From NCBI GenBank assembly GCA_029593915.1, contig CP046147.1, positions 2,899,001 through 2,963,000 of the forward strand: DNA of 64,000 nt, read 5' to 3'. How positions within the stretch are numbered: position 1 is the stretch's first letter; every line of letters starts with the position of its first letter. A program made the position numbers and the translations under genes. Shown here piece by piece: positions 44,468-54,249 of the stretch. The stretch comes from Candidatus Lucifugimonas marina (lineage in GTDB: Bacteria; Chloroflexota; Dehalococcoidia; Lucifugimonadales; Lucifugimonadaceae). The notes below the pieces were generated by a model. The model saw only the letters and a list, made by a program, of their open reading frames with translations. It made no database searches and was not told where the DNA came from.

Positions 44468-46978
44468 CTATACGGTTATTTGGTAGACACCAGCGATGGT
44501 GTCGGTGTAAGCAATCTGACCCGAGGAATTTCCACTGGCGATAGTGACAATTGCCAGCTTACGAGACTCAAATGTTCCTGTATCTGACGAACTTGAAACA
44601 GTCAGATTGAAATCATCTTCGACCGCAATTGGATTCCCTTCGGAATCGATCAACTGAACTGTAACTATCGACGAGTCACCGGCATGTATTTCACTCTCAC
44701 TCAACGATGCGGTGATGCCGAATATGTTTTCTAGCCATGAAGGCGGAGTAGGTTCCGGTGTCGCCGTAGCTGTCGGTGTAGGTGGTACTGAGGTTGCCGT
44801 CGGCGAATCCTGAATTACAACAAACGGAACGAATGTTGGTACCGGTGTTGGAGTTGAGGTTGGCTGAGGTATCGGTATCTGTGTAGATACCGGAGTAATA
44901 ACAGGCTCAGGCGTGGGCGGTATTTCGGTCGCAGTCGGCTCCACAACAGTAGTCGGTGCAGCGGTCGGAGTAGCTGTCGCCGTCAGAACAGGTGTTGATG
45001 TTGCGGTTGGAACAGGAGTTGGTGCCGCCGTAGGCTCTGGCGTGGATGTTGGCGATAGAACTGGCGTAGGAACAGCAGTTGGTGTTGGCGTTTGAGTCGG
45101 TGTAGGCGTCGGAGCTAATGTCGGAACAGGCGTGGCAGTCGCGGTAGCAGGAACAGTGGTTGCCGTTGGAAGAGGTGTTGGCACGACTGTTGGCGTGGGA
45201 GTAGTAGTTTGGGTCGGAGTAACCGTGGGGATTGTCGTAGATGTGGTAGTAGGACTGGCCGTAGCTGTAGCCGTAGGAGTAGATGTAGAAGTCGACGTTG
45301 GTGATAGCGGCGGCGTTGTCGGAGTTGGGGTAGGAGTTTGAGTTGCTGAAAGATTGTCTTCCTGCACCCACGCAACAGTCGGCGGCACCGTTGGCGTCGC
45401 GGTAGGAGTCGGTGTCGAAGTCGCAGGTACAGGTGTCGACGTAGGCGTAGGCGTTGGAGTTGGTGTCGAAGTCGCAGGCACAGGTGTCGACGTAGGCGTA
45501 GGCGTTGGAGTTGGTGTCGAAGTCGCAGGCACAGGTGTCGACGTAGGCGTAGGCGTTGGAGTTGGTGTCGAAGTCGCAGGCACAGGTGTCGACGTAGGAG
45601 TTGGTGTAGGAGTCGAAGTCGCCGGTACAGGCGTTGCGGTGGGTGTAGGAGTCGAGGTTGGAGGAACGGGCGTGGCTGTCGGCGTAGGAGTAGGTGTAGA
45701 AGTTGGGGTGGGCGTGACCGTTGGTGTACCAGGACCAGGAGTTGGCGTAGGTGTAGATGTCGGAGTAGCCGTCGGTGCGACAATCGTTTGCTGCTGAACA
45801 GCATCGGTCCAGCTAGCACTTGGAGACTCCGCCGCGGTAATACTTGGCGTTCCAGCATTCGAATCTTTGTAATAGAAAGTCGCCGAACTAGTACTGTTCG
45901 TGATCGTAACCGACGTTATAGACCCATCAAACGAACCACCCGAATCGGTATCGAACAACCCGCCACCCGATGTCGACGACAAGTTGATAGTAGTGTCGGC
46001 AGAAACGTTCCTTGCCAGCCCTAATCCGTCTTGCGCCTGAACCGTAATCGCACCTGTTACAACATTCGGATCAACGCTGTGAGCAGAGGTCGTAAACGCC
46101 AGCTGAGTAATCGCATCGATAGAAACGAACCCGGTCGAACCAGTTGAAACATTCGTTTTAGTCGCTACCGTCTCGCCATCAGAGTTGTTGACCGTATCTT
46201 TCACGGCACCAACCGCACCCAAGCCCGCGGTAGTGGTGAACACACCGGTTACAAGCACTTCACTCGAACCACCAAGCGGGGTCAGAGCACCACCATAAGT
46301 CGACCCAAACCAACCAACCGGAATCTCAACCTCAATGCTGTACTTTCCGCCTGATGTCCCAATCGCCCCCACAGCAGCCGCATCCACAACTCCCGAATAG
46401 CCACTAAACGGACTAGCAATATTGGAAACTTTTTCTGTCAACGAACCAGTCGTTGCTACGACGCCCGGGTAGGGAGTGTCGTACTGGTGAAGCACGATCT
46501 CAACTTCTGTTGCATCGCCATCAGCATTGGCATATACCTGCAGCAGGTGATCCGACTTACCGGCAGCAGCGACACCCAAGTTCATCTGGATGTTGTAGAG
46601 CTGGTTCAGCGTGCTACTGGTACCCGCAGTGTCGATTCTGAAGTGGTACGAAACGATGTTGTTGTCGGCACCGGGAGTACCCGATCCACCATCTTCCGTT
46701 TCTATTCCCACCCAATACGCGGTGATGTCGAGGTCGCCAGAAACACCTCCACCGTCACGATCACCAGAGTTGCTAGCGTCTTCAAACACGCCGATGCTGT
46801 CGGTTGGCGTGGCGATCGTGCCCCAATCTGAGAACGATCCGTCTACGGTTATCGAGCTAGATCCAAGGAATGCGAGCGTGCTCGATTGGAACCCAACTAG
46901 GACGAGCGAGACTGCAAACGCAAGGGCCAAAGCCAGCGAAAATAGTCGCACTAATATTGCAGGACGTGGAAGCGTCAA
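44468..46978 (-). CDS. large Pro/Thr-rich exported surface protein, N-terminal part
   Basis: An 836-residue exported protein. The N-terminus is a signal peptide (LVRLFSLALALAFAVSLVLVG). Residues about 35-260 form a beta domain starting ITVDGSFSDWGTIATPTDSI, the DGxxxDW start seen in CBM9/DOMON-like domains. An Ig-like domain (QLAFTTSAHSVDPNVVTGAI) follows, then a linker of over 300 residues almost wholly Thr, Pro, Ser, Val and Ala with 17-residue repeats (TPVPATSTPTPTPTPTS), then another Ig-like domain. It ends at TAG 44468. With the downstream frame the full protein would be about 1,300 residues and membrane-anchored. Probably cell-surface display or adhesion. Confidence 0.85.
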   Translation of the reverse strand: MTLPRPAILVRLFSLALALAFAVSLVLVGFQSSTLAFLGSSSITVDGSFSDWGTIATPTDSIGVFEDASNSGDRDGGGVSGDLDITAYWVGIETEDGGSGTPGADNNIVSYHFRIDTAGTSSTLNQLYNIQMNLGVAAAGKSDHLLQVYANADGDATEVEIVLHQYDTPYPGVVATTGSLTEKVSNIASPFSGYSGVVDAAAVGAIGTSGGKYSIEVEIPVGWFGSTYGGALTPLGGSSEVLVTGVFTTTAGLGAVGAVKDTVNNSDGETVATKTNVSTGSTGFVSIDAITQLAFTTSAHSVDPNVVTGAITVQAQDGLGLARNVSADTTINLSSTSGGGLFDTDSGGSFDGSITSVTITNSTSSATFYYKDSNAGTPSITAAESPSASWTDAVQQQTIVAPTATPTSTPTPTPGPGTPTVTPTPTSTPTPTPTATPVPPTSTPTPTATPVPATSTPTPTPTSTPVPATSTPTPTPTPTSTPVPATSTPTPTPTPTSTPVPATSTPTPTPTPTSTPVPATSTPTPTATPTVPPTVAWVQEDNLSATQTPTPTPTTPPLSPTSTSTSTPTATATASPTTTSTTIPTVTPTQTTTPTPTVVPTPLPTATTVPATATATPVPTLAPTPTPTQTPTPTAVPTPVLSPTSTPEPTAAPTPVPTATSTPVLTATATPTAAPTTVVEPTATEIPPTPEPVITPVSTQIPIPQPTSTPTPVPTFVPFVVIQDSPTATSVPPTPTATATPEPTPPSWLENIFGITASLSESEIHAGDSSIVTVQLIDSEGNPIAVEDDFNLTVSSSSDTGTFESRKLAIVTIASGNSSGQIAYTDTIAGVYQITV
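45420..45598. repeat. tandem 51-base repeats in the surface protein linker
   Basis: Three consecutive copies (45420-45470, 45471-45521, 45522-45572) of a 51-base unit, near identical (the first has one clear change), then a 26-base partial copy. Each unit encodes 17 residues of the Thr/Pro linker. Copy number may vary between strains. This is a coding tandem repeat; there are no spacers, so it is not a CRISPR array. Confidence 0.9.
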
Positions 46979-47358
46979 GGAGCGTTGGACGAGAAAAATA
47001 TGTCGGGGTGGACGCAGTCGAAAGAGAACTGCTTCAGCATTACCAGAGCTACTGCGTCAACACATCTACATCACAACGTCGCGTTGGGCTCAATAAATAT
47101 TATTGTTGCCTGGTTCGATTACAAGCCGCCTAGTTATCCGAGAACCGATTCAGTACAAAAATTGACGTAATCCACACCATAGTTTTTTGTGGAACCAGTC
47201 GAAAAAACAGCCGAAATTGATACCCGCATCTGGCGAGTCAATCACATTTACAAATGCCTCATAGAGGTCGTTGAACGAGTATCTCAGTCGCAAGATCACT
47301 CGAAATTGAGCCTGAGTCGAATAAGGACGCTAAGCAACCAATCGTCTATGCTCATCGC
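46979..47358. other. gap between divergent surface-protein and channel genes
   Basis: 380 bases without a credible gene; short frames here have no ribosome sites. It must hold the promoters of two divergent transcripts. No strong inverted repeat or consensus promoter stands out by eye. Confidence 0.5.
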
Positions 47359-48405
47359 ATGATGCCCCGAAATCGCACTCACACATCCCAGAGCGTCGCA
47401 TTGTTGCGCCGCCTGCGGATCATCGTGCCCGTGTTCATGCTCGTAATCGGTACAGGCACGATCGGCTACTTGCTGTTGGAAAACGATTTCGGCGTGGTAG
47501 ATGCTTTCTACCAGTCAGTGATCACAGTTAGCACGGTCGGATTCGGTGAAGTTCAAACTCTGAGCGATGCATCTAGATTGTTCACTATCGTGCTGATTCT
47601 TCTCGGTGTTTCGGCATTCACATTCACGTTCAGTATCCTCGGCGAATACGTAGTAGCCGGCGAATTCAGAGGGTCGGTCAGGGCCAGAAAAATGCGAAAC
47701 AAAATTTCTAGTCTCAATGGACACACAATCGTCTGCGGATACGGCAGGATCGGCAATCGAATTGCTCAAGAATTCAGATCAGTAGATCAACCAATCGTTG
47801 TGATCGACAACGATTCAGAGGTCACTGAACAGATGAAAAACAATGGCTGGCTTGTGGTCGATGGTGATGCGGGAGACGATCAAGCTCTAATCGACGCCAA
47901 CATTGAGAACGCTAGCCGATTGATCGCAGCGACAGGATCAGATGCCACCAACCTGATGATCTCGCTCTCGGCAAGAACGCTTAACCCGGAAATTTTTATC
48001 GTGTCCAGAGCGGATGATGAGAGCAACGAGCAAAAACTGCTCAAAGCCGGCGCGAACCGCGTCGTTCCTATCTATCGATCAACGGGTCGCCGAATGGCGC
48101 AACTCGCCCTTCGACCTAACGCCGTTGAATTCACCGATATTGCGCTCGGCGATCAAGAGATCGAGCTGTCGATAGAAGACCTGATAGTTGAGGTGGGTTC
48201 CGCACTCGATGGCGAATCACTTGAGAAATGCATCACCCCTGAAGGCGCTAACTACATGGTGATCGCCGTTAGGCGTAAAAACGGTGCTCTCGAGATGATG
48301 CCACCAACATCAACAATCCTCTCAGCGAACGATGTGATCGTCGTGTTTGGTACACGCGACCAGTTCAGCGAACTTGAATCGCTAACAGTCTCAAAGATAA
48401 GCTAA
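47359..48405 (+). CDS. two-helix potassium channel with RCK (TrkA-N/TrkA-C) domains
   Basis: A 348-residue ligand-gated K+ channel subunit. Two membrane helices (IVPVFMLVIGTGTIGYLLL and FTIVLILLGVSAFTFTF) surround the pore loop YQSVITVSTVGFGEV, in which TVGFG is the K+ selectivity filter. The RCK-N Rossmann domain follows (HTIVCGYGRIGNRIAQEF, GxGxxG; VIDNDSE), then RCK-C (ALGDQEIELSIEDLIV to FGTRDQFSEL). MthK-like layout. Convergent with the universal stress gene. Confidence 0.92.
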   Translation: MMPRNRTHTSQSVALLRRLRIIVPVFMLVIGTGTIGYLLLENDFGVVDAFYQSVITVSTVGFGEVQTLSDASRLFTIVLILLGVSAFTFTFSILGEYVVAGEFRGSVRARKMRNKISSLNGHTIVCGYGRIGNRIAQEFRSVDQPIVVIDNDSEVTEQMKNNGWLVVDGDAGDDQALIDANIENASRLIAATGSDATNLMISLSARTLNPEIFIVSRADDESNEQKLLKAGANRVVPIYRSTGRRMAQLALRPNAVEFTDIALGDQEIELSIEDLIVEVGSALDGESLEKCITPEGANYMVIAVRRKNGALEMMPPTSTILSANDVIVVFGTRDQFSELESLTVSKIS

Positions 48406-48415
48406 GAACGTTGGT

Positions 48416-48883
48416 CTAAGTTCGATCGACGAGCATCACAGGCACGTCTGCATCGTGAACTACTTCGTCGGCAACGCTGCCGAGGAAAGCTCGCGAAACT
48501 CCTCGGCGACCGTGCGTGCTCAGGATCACCAAATCAGCGCCGAAATTTTTCACTGCTCGGATGATCTCGGTGTGTGCGGTACCCAGTACTGCCTCAGCCG
48601 ACACAGAAACGCCATCGGAACTGATCTCATCCGCCGATGCCTGGAGAATCTCCTGCTGATTCGCCAGATGAACCGATTCATCCTGCTGTGCTCGTTCAAC
48701 CACGGATGCTGCAGCATGAACTCCAGCGACGTGCTCATCGGTGATAATCAGCGGTGAATCGGGAGTAACTACGTGTAGAAGCACAATGCTCGCGCCTGTC
48801 GCTTTGGCAATTTCCTTAGCGTTAGTCAGCGCCAACCCGGCAGACTTGATGTCATCAACCGGTACGAGAATTTTTTCGTACAT
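48416..48883 (-). CDS. universal stress protein
   Basis: A 155-residue UspA-family protein. MYEKILVPVDDIKSAGLALTN is the N-terminal strand and ATP-contact region, ASIVLLHVV the second strand, and ADLVILSTHGRRGVSRAFLGSVADEVVHDADVPVMLV carries G-x2-G-x9-G(S/T)-type ATP-binding residues (in parts: STHGRRGVSRAFLGSVADEV). Divergent from the OFA-type transporter across a CRP/FNR-like palindrome, which fits starvation or redox control. Confidence 0.92.
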   Translation of the reverse strand: MYEKILVPVDDIKSAGLALTNAKEIAKATGASIVLLHVVTPDSPLIITDEHVAGVHAAASVVERAQQDESVHLANQQEILQASADEISSDGVSVSAEAVLGTAHTEIIRAVKNFGADLVILSTHGRRGVSRAFLGSVADEVVHDADVPVMLVDRT

Positions 48884-49035
48884 GCAGTTTTTACTCCTGA
48901 GGGATTATTTAGACCAGTACCAGGCCACACACGGCGCACAATCGACCGGTCGACTCCCAATGTATGTTCGAACTCGTCGCGTAGCAAGTGATTCAGATGT
49001 GTAGAGGCGTGACGATACAGCCTCGGACATTACTT

Positions 49036-49055
49036 ATTGTGAAATATCTCACAAT
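49036..49055. promoter_or_regulatory. CRP/FNR-family binding-site-like palindrome
   Basis: ATTGTGA-AATATC-TCACAAT, a perfect inverted repeat with the TGTGA-N6-TCACA core of CRP sites. It stands 153 bases before the universal stress gene start and 53 bases before the transporter start. Suitable for activation of the transporter; the protein that binds is not in the window. Confidence 0.6.
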
Positions 49056-49107
49056 CGCTTCATACCCTAACCCCCACTATCACTTCAACTAGTGAAATTA
49101 TGGAGGA

Positions 49108-50541
49108 ATGAGCACACGACACTCCCTTCTGCACAAACGACCGTCTGAGCTTCTCGTCGAAGTAGAAATGACGATCAAATCTGCTATCGACGAGTTTGAG
49201 CATCACCACCCGATGGTCGATGTGATCGACAAGGTCGAACACGGGCTACTCACCCGACACCGCTGGCTGGTAGCAATTGGAGCGATCCTAATCCAAATGT
49301 CACTAGGCGCCATATACGCCTGGGGTGTCTTCACAGGAGAGCTGACCGACAAAAATGGCGAATTCGGGTTCACTGCAACTCAAACGCAGTGGATCTTTTC
49401 AGTAGGACTCGCCTCTTTTGCAGCGATGATGCTCATTGCTGGAAAGGCCGTTGCCGATATCGGACCAAGACCCGTCGCTATCGCAGGCGGAATTCTTCTT
49501 GGAACCGGATATGGGTTAGCGGGCTTTTTCGGTCAGCATTTCTGGGTTCAGGTTCTCTGCATAGGCGTACTGGGTGGAGCCGGAATCGGGCTCGCCTATG
49601 TTGTTCCAATCGCCGTCGGAGTTCGTTGGTTCCCCGATAAAAAAGGACTCATGACCGGATTTGCAGTTGCCGGCTTCGGTTTTGGAGCCTTGCTCTGGGT
49701 TCAACTCGCAGGTGATTGGGGTCACCTGATCGAAAACTATGGCGTGTTGAATACGTTCCTCATATACAGCGTGATATTCGGAATTCTCGTCCACATCGGC
49801 GGATTACTCATGACCTATCCGCCCGACGGTTGGAAACCTGAAGGCTGGAATCCGCCCGAAGCTCAGGCTCAGCAGGAAGCTACACACGCTTTCACCCCAA
49901 GCACCATGCTGGCACGACCACAGTTTTACGTCCTGTGGCTGTCGTTCGTATTCCTCGCACTGGCAGGACTGATGCTGATCGGCATTAACAAGCTGTACGG
50001 TCGTGACGCTCTTATAGAAAGCGGAGCATTTACCGATCTAGCGGCAGCCGGAGCCGCAGCATCGACCGCATACGCGGTTGCGTTCGCACTCTCGAACGGA
50101 CTGGGCAGGATCGGTTGGGGCGTGATCGCCGACCGAATCGGCTGGCGACGATCGATGATGATCATGGCAGTGACTCAAAGCGTCCTCATGATCGCCTTCT
50201 ACTACTTCGGAGGATCACTCGTCGCTTTGTATGTTTTCTTAGCCCTCACCGGATTCAATTTCGGCGGAAATTTCGCACTTTTCCCGTTAGCAACTGCGAA
50301 CTGGTTCGGCGTGAAGAATCTTGGAATTAACTACGGCCTAATGTTCTCGGCATACGGCATTGGCGGAATAGTTGGCCCAATCATGGCAGGAATGTTCAAA
50401 GATGCAGGCAGCGGTGAAGGCTTAAGCGTTTGGTTAGCTCCGTTCCTCATCGCCGGAACACTCTGTCTGGTCGCCGGAATACTGGTGTCGACAGCTAAAG
50501 AACCTCGACTTGAAGCTATTGCCGAGCCAGTTCCGGCTTAG
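49108..50541 (+). CDS. OFA-type major facilitator (oxalate/formate antiporter family)
   Basis: A 477-residue 12-helix MFS carrier of the OFA family. Typical segment: RWLVAIGAILIQMSLGAIYAWGVFTG (in parts: MSLGAIYAWGVFTG) in helix 1, WIFSVGLASFAAMMLIAGK in helix 2, GLAYVVPIAVGVRWFPDKKGLMTG between helices 4 and 5, and NGLGRIGWGVIADRIG in the second half. An N-terminal cytoplasmic extension of about 50 residues is predicted. GGAGGA lies too close to the ATG at 49108, so a start at the later ATG (49168) is possible. Followed by acs, suggesting uptake of a small organic acid. Overlaps a three-codon ATG GAG GAA TGA frame. Confidence 0.9.
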   Translation: MSTRHSLLHKRPSELLVEVEMTIKSAIDEFEHHHPMVDVIDKVEHGLLTRHRWLVAIGAILIQMSLGAIYAWGVFTGELTDKNGEFGFTATQTQWIFSVGLASFAAMMLIAGKAVADIGPRPVAIAGGILLGTGYGLAGFFGQHFWVQVLCIGVLGGAGIGLAYVVPIAVGVRWFPDKKGLMTGFAVAGFGFGALLWVQLAGDWGHLIENYGVLNTFLIYSVIFGILVHIGGLLMTYPPDGWKPEGWNPPEAQAQQEATHAFTPSTMLARPQFYVLWLSFVFLALAGLMLIGINKLYGRDALIESGAFTDLAAAGAAASTAYAVAFALSNGLGRIGWGVIADRIGWRRSMMIMAVTQSVLMIAFYYFGGSLVALYVFLALTGFNFGGNFALFPLATANWFGVKNLGINYGLMFSAYGIGGIVGPIMAGMFKDAGSGEGLSVWLAPFLIAGTLCLVAGILVSTAKEPRLEAIAEPVPA

Positions 50542-50659
50542 CAAAATGGCTTCCAATCTGTATCCTTCCCGTGAAATCGTGCAATCGATCCCTTGATCGA
50601 ACCACCAACCACGGTGAAAACCCGTGTGCGATGTGAAAAAACTGTAACTGGAGACTCTG

Positions 50660-52636
50660 ATGTCTGATTCGGAACTTTATTCACCTTCGGAATCGTTCGC
50701 CGCGAACGCTCATATCAAGAGCTTCGATGAATACAAGGCCGAGTACGAGCGCTCGATTGCCGACCCAGACGCTTTCTGGGCAGAAAAGGCCGATGAATAC
50801 CACTGGTTCAAGAAGTGGGACACCGTCCGACGTTTCAACTACGACGTCCGTGAAGGTGATGTAGATATCAACTGGTTCGAGGGCGGACAAACCAACATTG
50901 CCTACAACTGTCTCGACCGACATCTCGATACTCGCGGCGAACAAACCGCGATCATCTGGGAAGGCAACGAGCCCGGCGAAGAGCGAGTAATCACATACAA
51001 CGAACTTCACGAAGAAGTTTCCAAATTTGCGAATGTTTTGAAGGCACGAGGCGTAGGCAAAGGCGACCGCGTGTCGATCTACATGCCGATGATCCCCGAA
51101 CTCGCCGTAGCCATGCTCGCCTGCGCACGAATCGGTGCTATCCACTCGATCGTGTTCGGCGGATTCTCAGCCGACGCTCTCGCCGACCGCATCGCCGATG
51201 CCACCTGCACTACTCTCATCACATGCAACGGCACTCACCGTGGCGCCAAGCCGGTCGAAATGAAGACAGTCGCCGATGAAGCGATGAAGCTAGCTGAAAA
51301 GCAGGGCGTTACTGTCGATACCTGCATCGTTGTTGAACGAATCCCCGGCTCAAAGGGCGTCGAGCACGAGATGCAAGACGGCCGCGACGAGTGGTACGCC
51401 GACGTCATGGCAGATGCCGACCCTGTAAACGAAGCCGAGCACATGGAGTCGGAAGACCCTCTGTTCATCCTCTACACATCAGGCTCAACAGGCCGACCCA
51501 AGGGCGTGCAGCACACCACTGGCGGCTACATGGTCTACGCCTCGCAAACCCACAAGTACGTGTTCGACTACCACGATGGCGATATTTATTTCTGCACCGC
51601 CGACATCGGTTGGGTGACCGGTCACTCCTACATCGTTTACGGACCTCTCGCCAACGGTGCAACGACGATTATGTTCGAGGGAATTCCAACTTACCCGGGT
51701 CCAGATCGCTTCTGGCAGATCGTCGAAAAATGGGGTGTGAACCAGTTCTACACTGCCCCTACGGCTATCCGTGCGATTGCAAGCTTGGGCGACGAATATC
51801 CAGACAAGTACGAAATGCCTACTTTGCGTCTGCTTGGTTCAGTTGGTGAGCCGATCAACCCAGAAGCGTGGCGCTGGTACAACACTCACGTCGGAAAAGA
51901 ACGCTGCCCAATTGTCGATACATGGTGGCAGACCGAAACCGGCGGAATTTTGATCACTCCTATTCCGGGTGCGGTTCCAACCAAGCCGGGCGCAGCAACG
52001 ATGCCGTTCTTTGGTGTTGAGCCAGAAATTCTCGACCCCGAAAGCGGAACTCCGCTCGAAGGAAATGGCGTTTCAGGTGTGCTGGCTTTGAAGGCGACAT
52101 GGCCGGGTCAGATGCGCACGCTGTACGGCGATCACAAGCGATTCGAAGATACATACTTCGACATGTACAAGGGCTACTACTTCACCGGCGATGGCTCGAC
52201 CCGTGACGAAGACGGCTACTACTGGGTCACAGGACGTGTCGACGACGTTATCAACGTGTCAGGGCACCGAATGGGCACAGCCGAAGTCGAAAGCGCTCTG
52301 GTGCTGCACGAAGCAGTTGCCGAAGCTGCGGTCGTAGGCTTCCCGCACGACATCAAGGGACAGGGCATCTACGCGTACGTCACTTTGAACGTTGGACAGG
52401 ACTACACCGACGAACTCAAACAGGCATTGAGAACTCAGGTCCGAACGGTAATCGGCCCAATCGCCTCACCCGACGTCATCCACTGGGCACCAGCCCTACC
52501 TAAAACCCGCTCCGGCAAAATCATGCGCCGCATCCTAAGGAAAATCGCCACCGACGAAATCGACACCATCGGCGACACAAGCACGCTGGCAGAACCTGAG
52601 GTAGTCGACGACCTGATCGCAAGGAAGGGTAAGTAG
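50660..52636 (+). CDS. acs: acetyl-CoA synthetase
   Basis: AMP-forming acetate:CoA ligase, 658 residues, in the adenylate-forming superfamily. Motifs: [21 protein letters not shown] (P-loop, in parts [15 protein letters not shown]), [31 protein letters not shown] and the C-terminal [14 protein letters not shown], whose Lys is the usual regulatory acetylation site. The start [25 protein letters not shown] is the ACS N-terminal domain. GGAG lies six bases before the ATG. Downstream of the OFA transporter on the same strand with a 118-base gap. Confidence 0.97.
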   Translation: MSDSELYSPSESFAANAHIKSFDEYKAEYERSIADPDAFWAEKADEYHWFKKWDTVRRFNYDVREGDVDINWFEGGQTNIAYNCLDRHLDTRGEQTAIIWEGNEPGEERVITYNELHEEVSKFANVLKARGVGKGDRVSIYMPMIPELAVAMLACARIGAIHSIVFGGFSADALADRIADATCTTLITCNGTHRGAKPVEMKTVADEAMKLAEKQGVTVDTCIVVERIPGSKGVEHEMQDGRDEWYADVMADADPVNEAEHMESEDPLFILYTSGSTGRPKGVQHTTGGYMVYASQTHKYVFDYHDGDIYFCTADIGWVTGHSYIVYGPLANGATTIMFEGIPTYPGPDRFWQIVEKWGVNQFYTAPTAIRAIASLGDEYPDKYEMPTLRLLGSVGEPINPEAWRWYNTHVGKERCPIVDTWWQTETGGILITPIPGAVPTKPGAATMPFFGVEPEILDPESGTPLEGNGVSGVLALKATWPGQMRTLYGDHKRFEDTYFDMYKGYYFTGDGSTRDEDGYYWVTGRVDDVINVSGHRMGTAEVESALVLHEAVAEAAVVGFPHDIKGQGIYAYVTLNVGQDYTDELKQALRTQVRTVIGPIASPDVIHWAPALPKTRSGKIMRRILRKIATDEIDTIGDTSTLAEPEVVDDLIARKGK

Positions 52637-52837
52637 CGATTTCGTGACGTTGGTCGATGAGGATATCTGCGGACAGAAGATTACGGAAGATTCGGTCAAT
52701 AGATTTGTCCCCGCTGTATATAGTTGGATTTACGCTGTAACACGGTGCTGAAACTCTTAGTGGGATATTTCTCGACCATTTAGAATTCTGGTTATTCGAC
52801 CCCGTCTGCGTTCGCCACAGACTTATAAGGCTCCAAA

Positions 52838-53308
52838 ATGACCACCCTTACCGCAGTTCGTTCGACCGAACCATCTCCGGACTATTACACCATCGGCTAC
52901 GCTTCCAGAACTTTTGACGAGTTTGCCCAAACATTGATCGCCGCTGATATCCAATGTTTGGTCGACGTCCGAAAACACCCAGTGAGTATGTGGCGGCCTG
53001 AGTTCAGCAAGAAAAACATAAAATCTGGACTAGCGATGCATGGGATTGAATATGTGCATATTCCCGAACTTGGGGTTCCTACCGAACGACGCAAGAGCTT
53101 GAAAAAGCAAGCTGATTACGATGCGCTATGGGACTGGTACGACTCCGAAGTTGTGTATGGAAATGCCCACCGGAATCTCAAATGGTATTTCAACTACGCG
53201 CAAAACACGTTGGCCATTATGTGCGTAGAGTATGATGCAATCGAGTGTCATCGTCACAGATTGTCGGCAGGACTTGAACGGCTTGGACTAGTCGGTTCAC
53301 ACCTGTAA
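52838..53308 (+). CDS. DUF488-family protein
   Basis: A 156-residue DUF488 protein. YYTIGYASRTFDEFAQTLIAADIQCLVDVRKHPVSMWRPEFSK is the family start (in parts: TIGYASRTFDEF and VDVRKHPVS), followed by GIEYVHIPELG and the end block ALIMCVEYDAIECHRHR, containing the conserved C/E and CHR residues. Function of the family is not established. Followed in the same reading frame by a second gene 30 bases after its stop. Confidence 0.9.
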   Translation: MTTLTAVRSTEPSPDYYTIGYASRTFDEFAQTLIAADIQCLVDVRKHPVSMWRPEFSKKNIKSGLAMHGIEYVHIPELGVPTERRKSLKKQADYDALWDWYDSEVVYGNAHRNLKWYFNYAQNTLAIMCVEYDAIECHRHRLSAGLERLGLVGSHL

Positions 53309-53338
53309 TTTCATGGCGCTCATGAAAGGTGGATTCGC

Positions 53339-54127
53339 ATTTCTGAGCGCCGCAAAGTCCTAATCACAGTTCGTACTTATCCCAGCCCAGCCCGCAAAGG
53401 TGTGGAAGTTTCGTGCACCGCTGGAATCACATCGACTGGCGAGTGGCTCCGACTTTATCCAGTTCCTTATCGATTTATGGATAGAGACCAACGTTTCAGG
53501 AAGTATCAATGGATTGATGTCGAGGTCAATCGTCCGAGGCAAGATACTCGGCCAGAAAGTTTTACACCGAACTTGGATTCGATATCTATCGAAAGTGAGG
53601 TACTTTCTTCGGGTCACAACTGGGCAGCCCGAAAAGAATTTGTTTCTCAGATGATCGGTCCTAACATGTGTGAGCTTCGACAGTTGGGGAGCGTACCTGG
53701 CGGTCCCAGTCTCGGATTAATAAAACCGAAAAATATTCAACGGGTTTCGATAACACCCGAAGATAATCCAGAGTGGTCGTCGGAGGAATTTGCAAAACTA
53801 CGCCAATATTCACTGTTCGGCGAAACTCCGAAAAACGAACTCGAGAAAATACCGTACAAATTTACTTATCACTTCCATTGCGAAGATGATCACTGCGGTG
53901 GCCATTCAATGATGTGTTCAGACTGGGAGATGGCTGCGTTATACAGACGCACGCGACGGGAATATGGTGAAAATTGGCAACAACCATTCCTTGATAAGTA
54001 TCAAACCCGAATGATTAATGATTTCGACACATACTTTTATGTCGGAACCGTGAGTGGTCACTGGAATACATGGATAATCGTTGGGGTGTGGCGAGCACCG
54101 AAAACTGATCAACTGCAATTACTGTGA
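53339..54127 (+). CDS. hypothetical protein, possible AUU start, 262 residues
   Basis: I do not recognise the family. The frame is open from the DUF488 stop, and protein-like sequence (RKVLITVRTYPSPARKGVEV) begins well upstream of the first ATG/GTG/TTG (GTG 53402). AAAGGTG lies seven bases before ATT at 53339, giving MSERRKVLITVRTYPSPARK, so an AUU start is proposed. Later parts include CTAGITSTGEWLRLYPVPYR, an HFHCEDDHCGGHSMMCSDWE cluster of Cys/His that could bind metal, and HWNTWIIVGVWR at the end. Likely an operon partner of DUF488. Confidence 0.75.
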   Translation: MSERRKVLITVRTYPSPARKGVEVSCTAGITSTGEWLRLYPVPYRFMDRDQRFRKYQWIDVEVNRPRQDTRPESFTPNLDSISIESEVLSSGHNWAARKEFVSQMIGPNMCELRQLGSVPGGPSLGLIKPKNIQRVSITPEDNPEWSSEEFAKLRQYSLFGETPKNELEKIPYKFTYHFHCEDDHCGGHSMMCSDWEMAALYRRTRREYGENWQQPFLDKYQTRMINDFDTYFYVGTVSGHWNTWIIVGVWRAPKTDQLQLL

Positions 54128-54249
54128 AACAATCAACAACGTCGCCAGCAGGTCTCACCTGATGCAATGCACTGGGTAGTGGCTGTACCAAAGACTCGCG
54201 CGGGGAGGGTAGATTACAGTTGGGAATCGAGTCATTGGACGCCCAACCA

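Noticed and set aside
44468-44470. TAG as a recoded (suppressed) codon in the surface protein
   Set aside because: TAG ends several ordinary genes in the window (for example folB and the NTP-transferase), and no suppressor tRNA or recoding signal is visible, so mutation or base error is simpler.
45420-45598. Regular repeats that might suggest a CRISPR array
   Set aside because: The units are directly adjacent, without unique spacers, and code for a Thr/Pro linker.
45354-45797. Long Gly/Val-rich plus-strand frames
   Set aside because: They are the antisense of the Thr/Pro linker repeats of the surface protein and arise from its composition.
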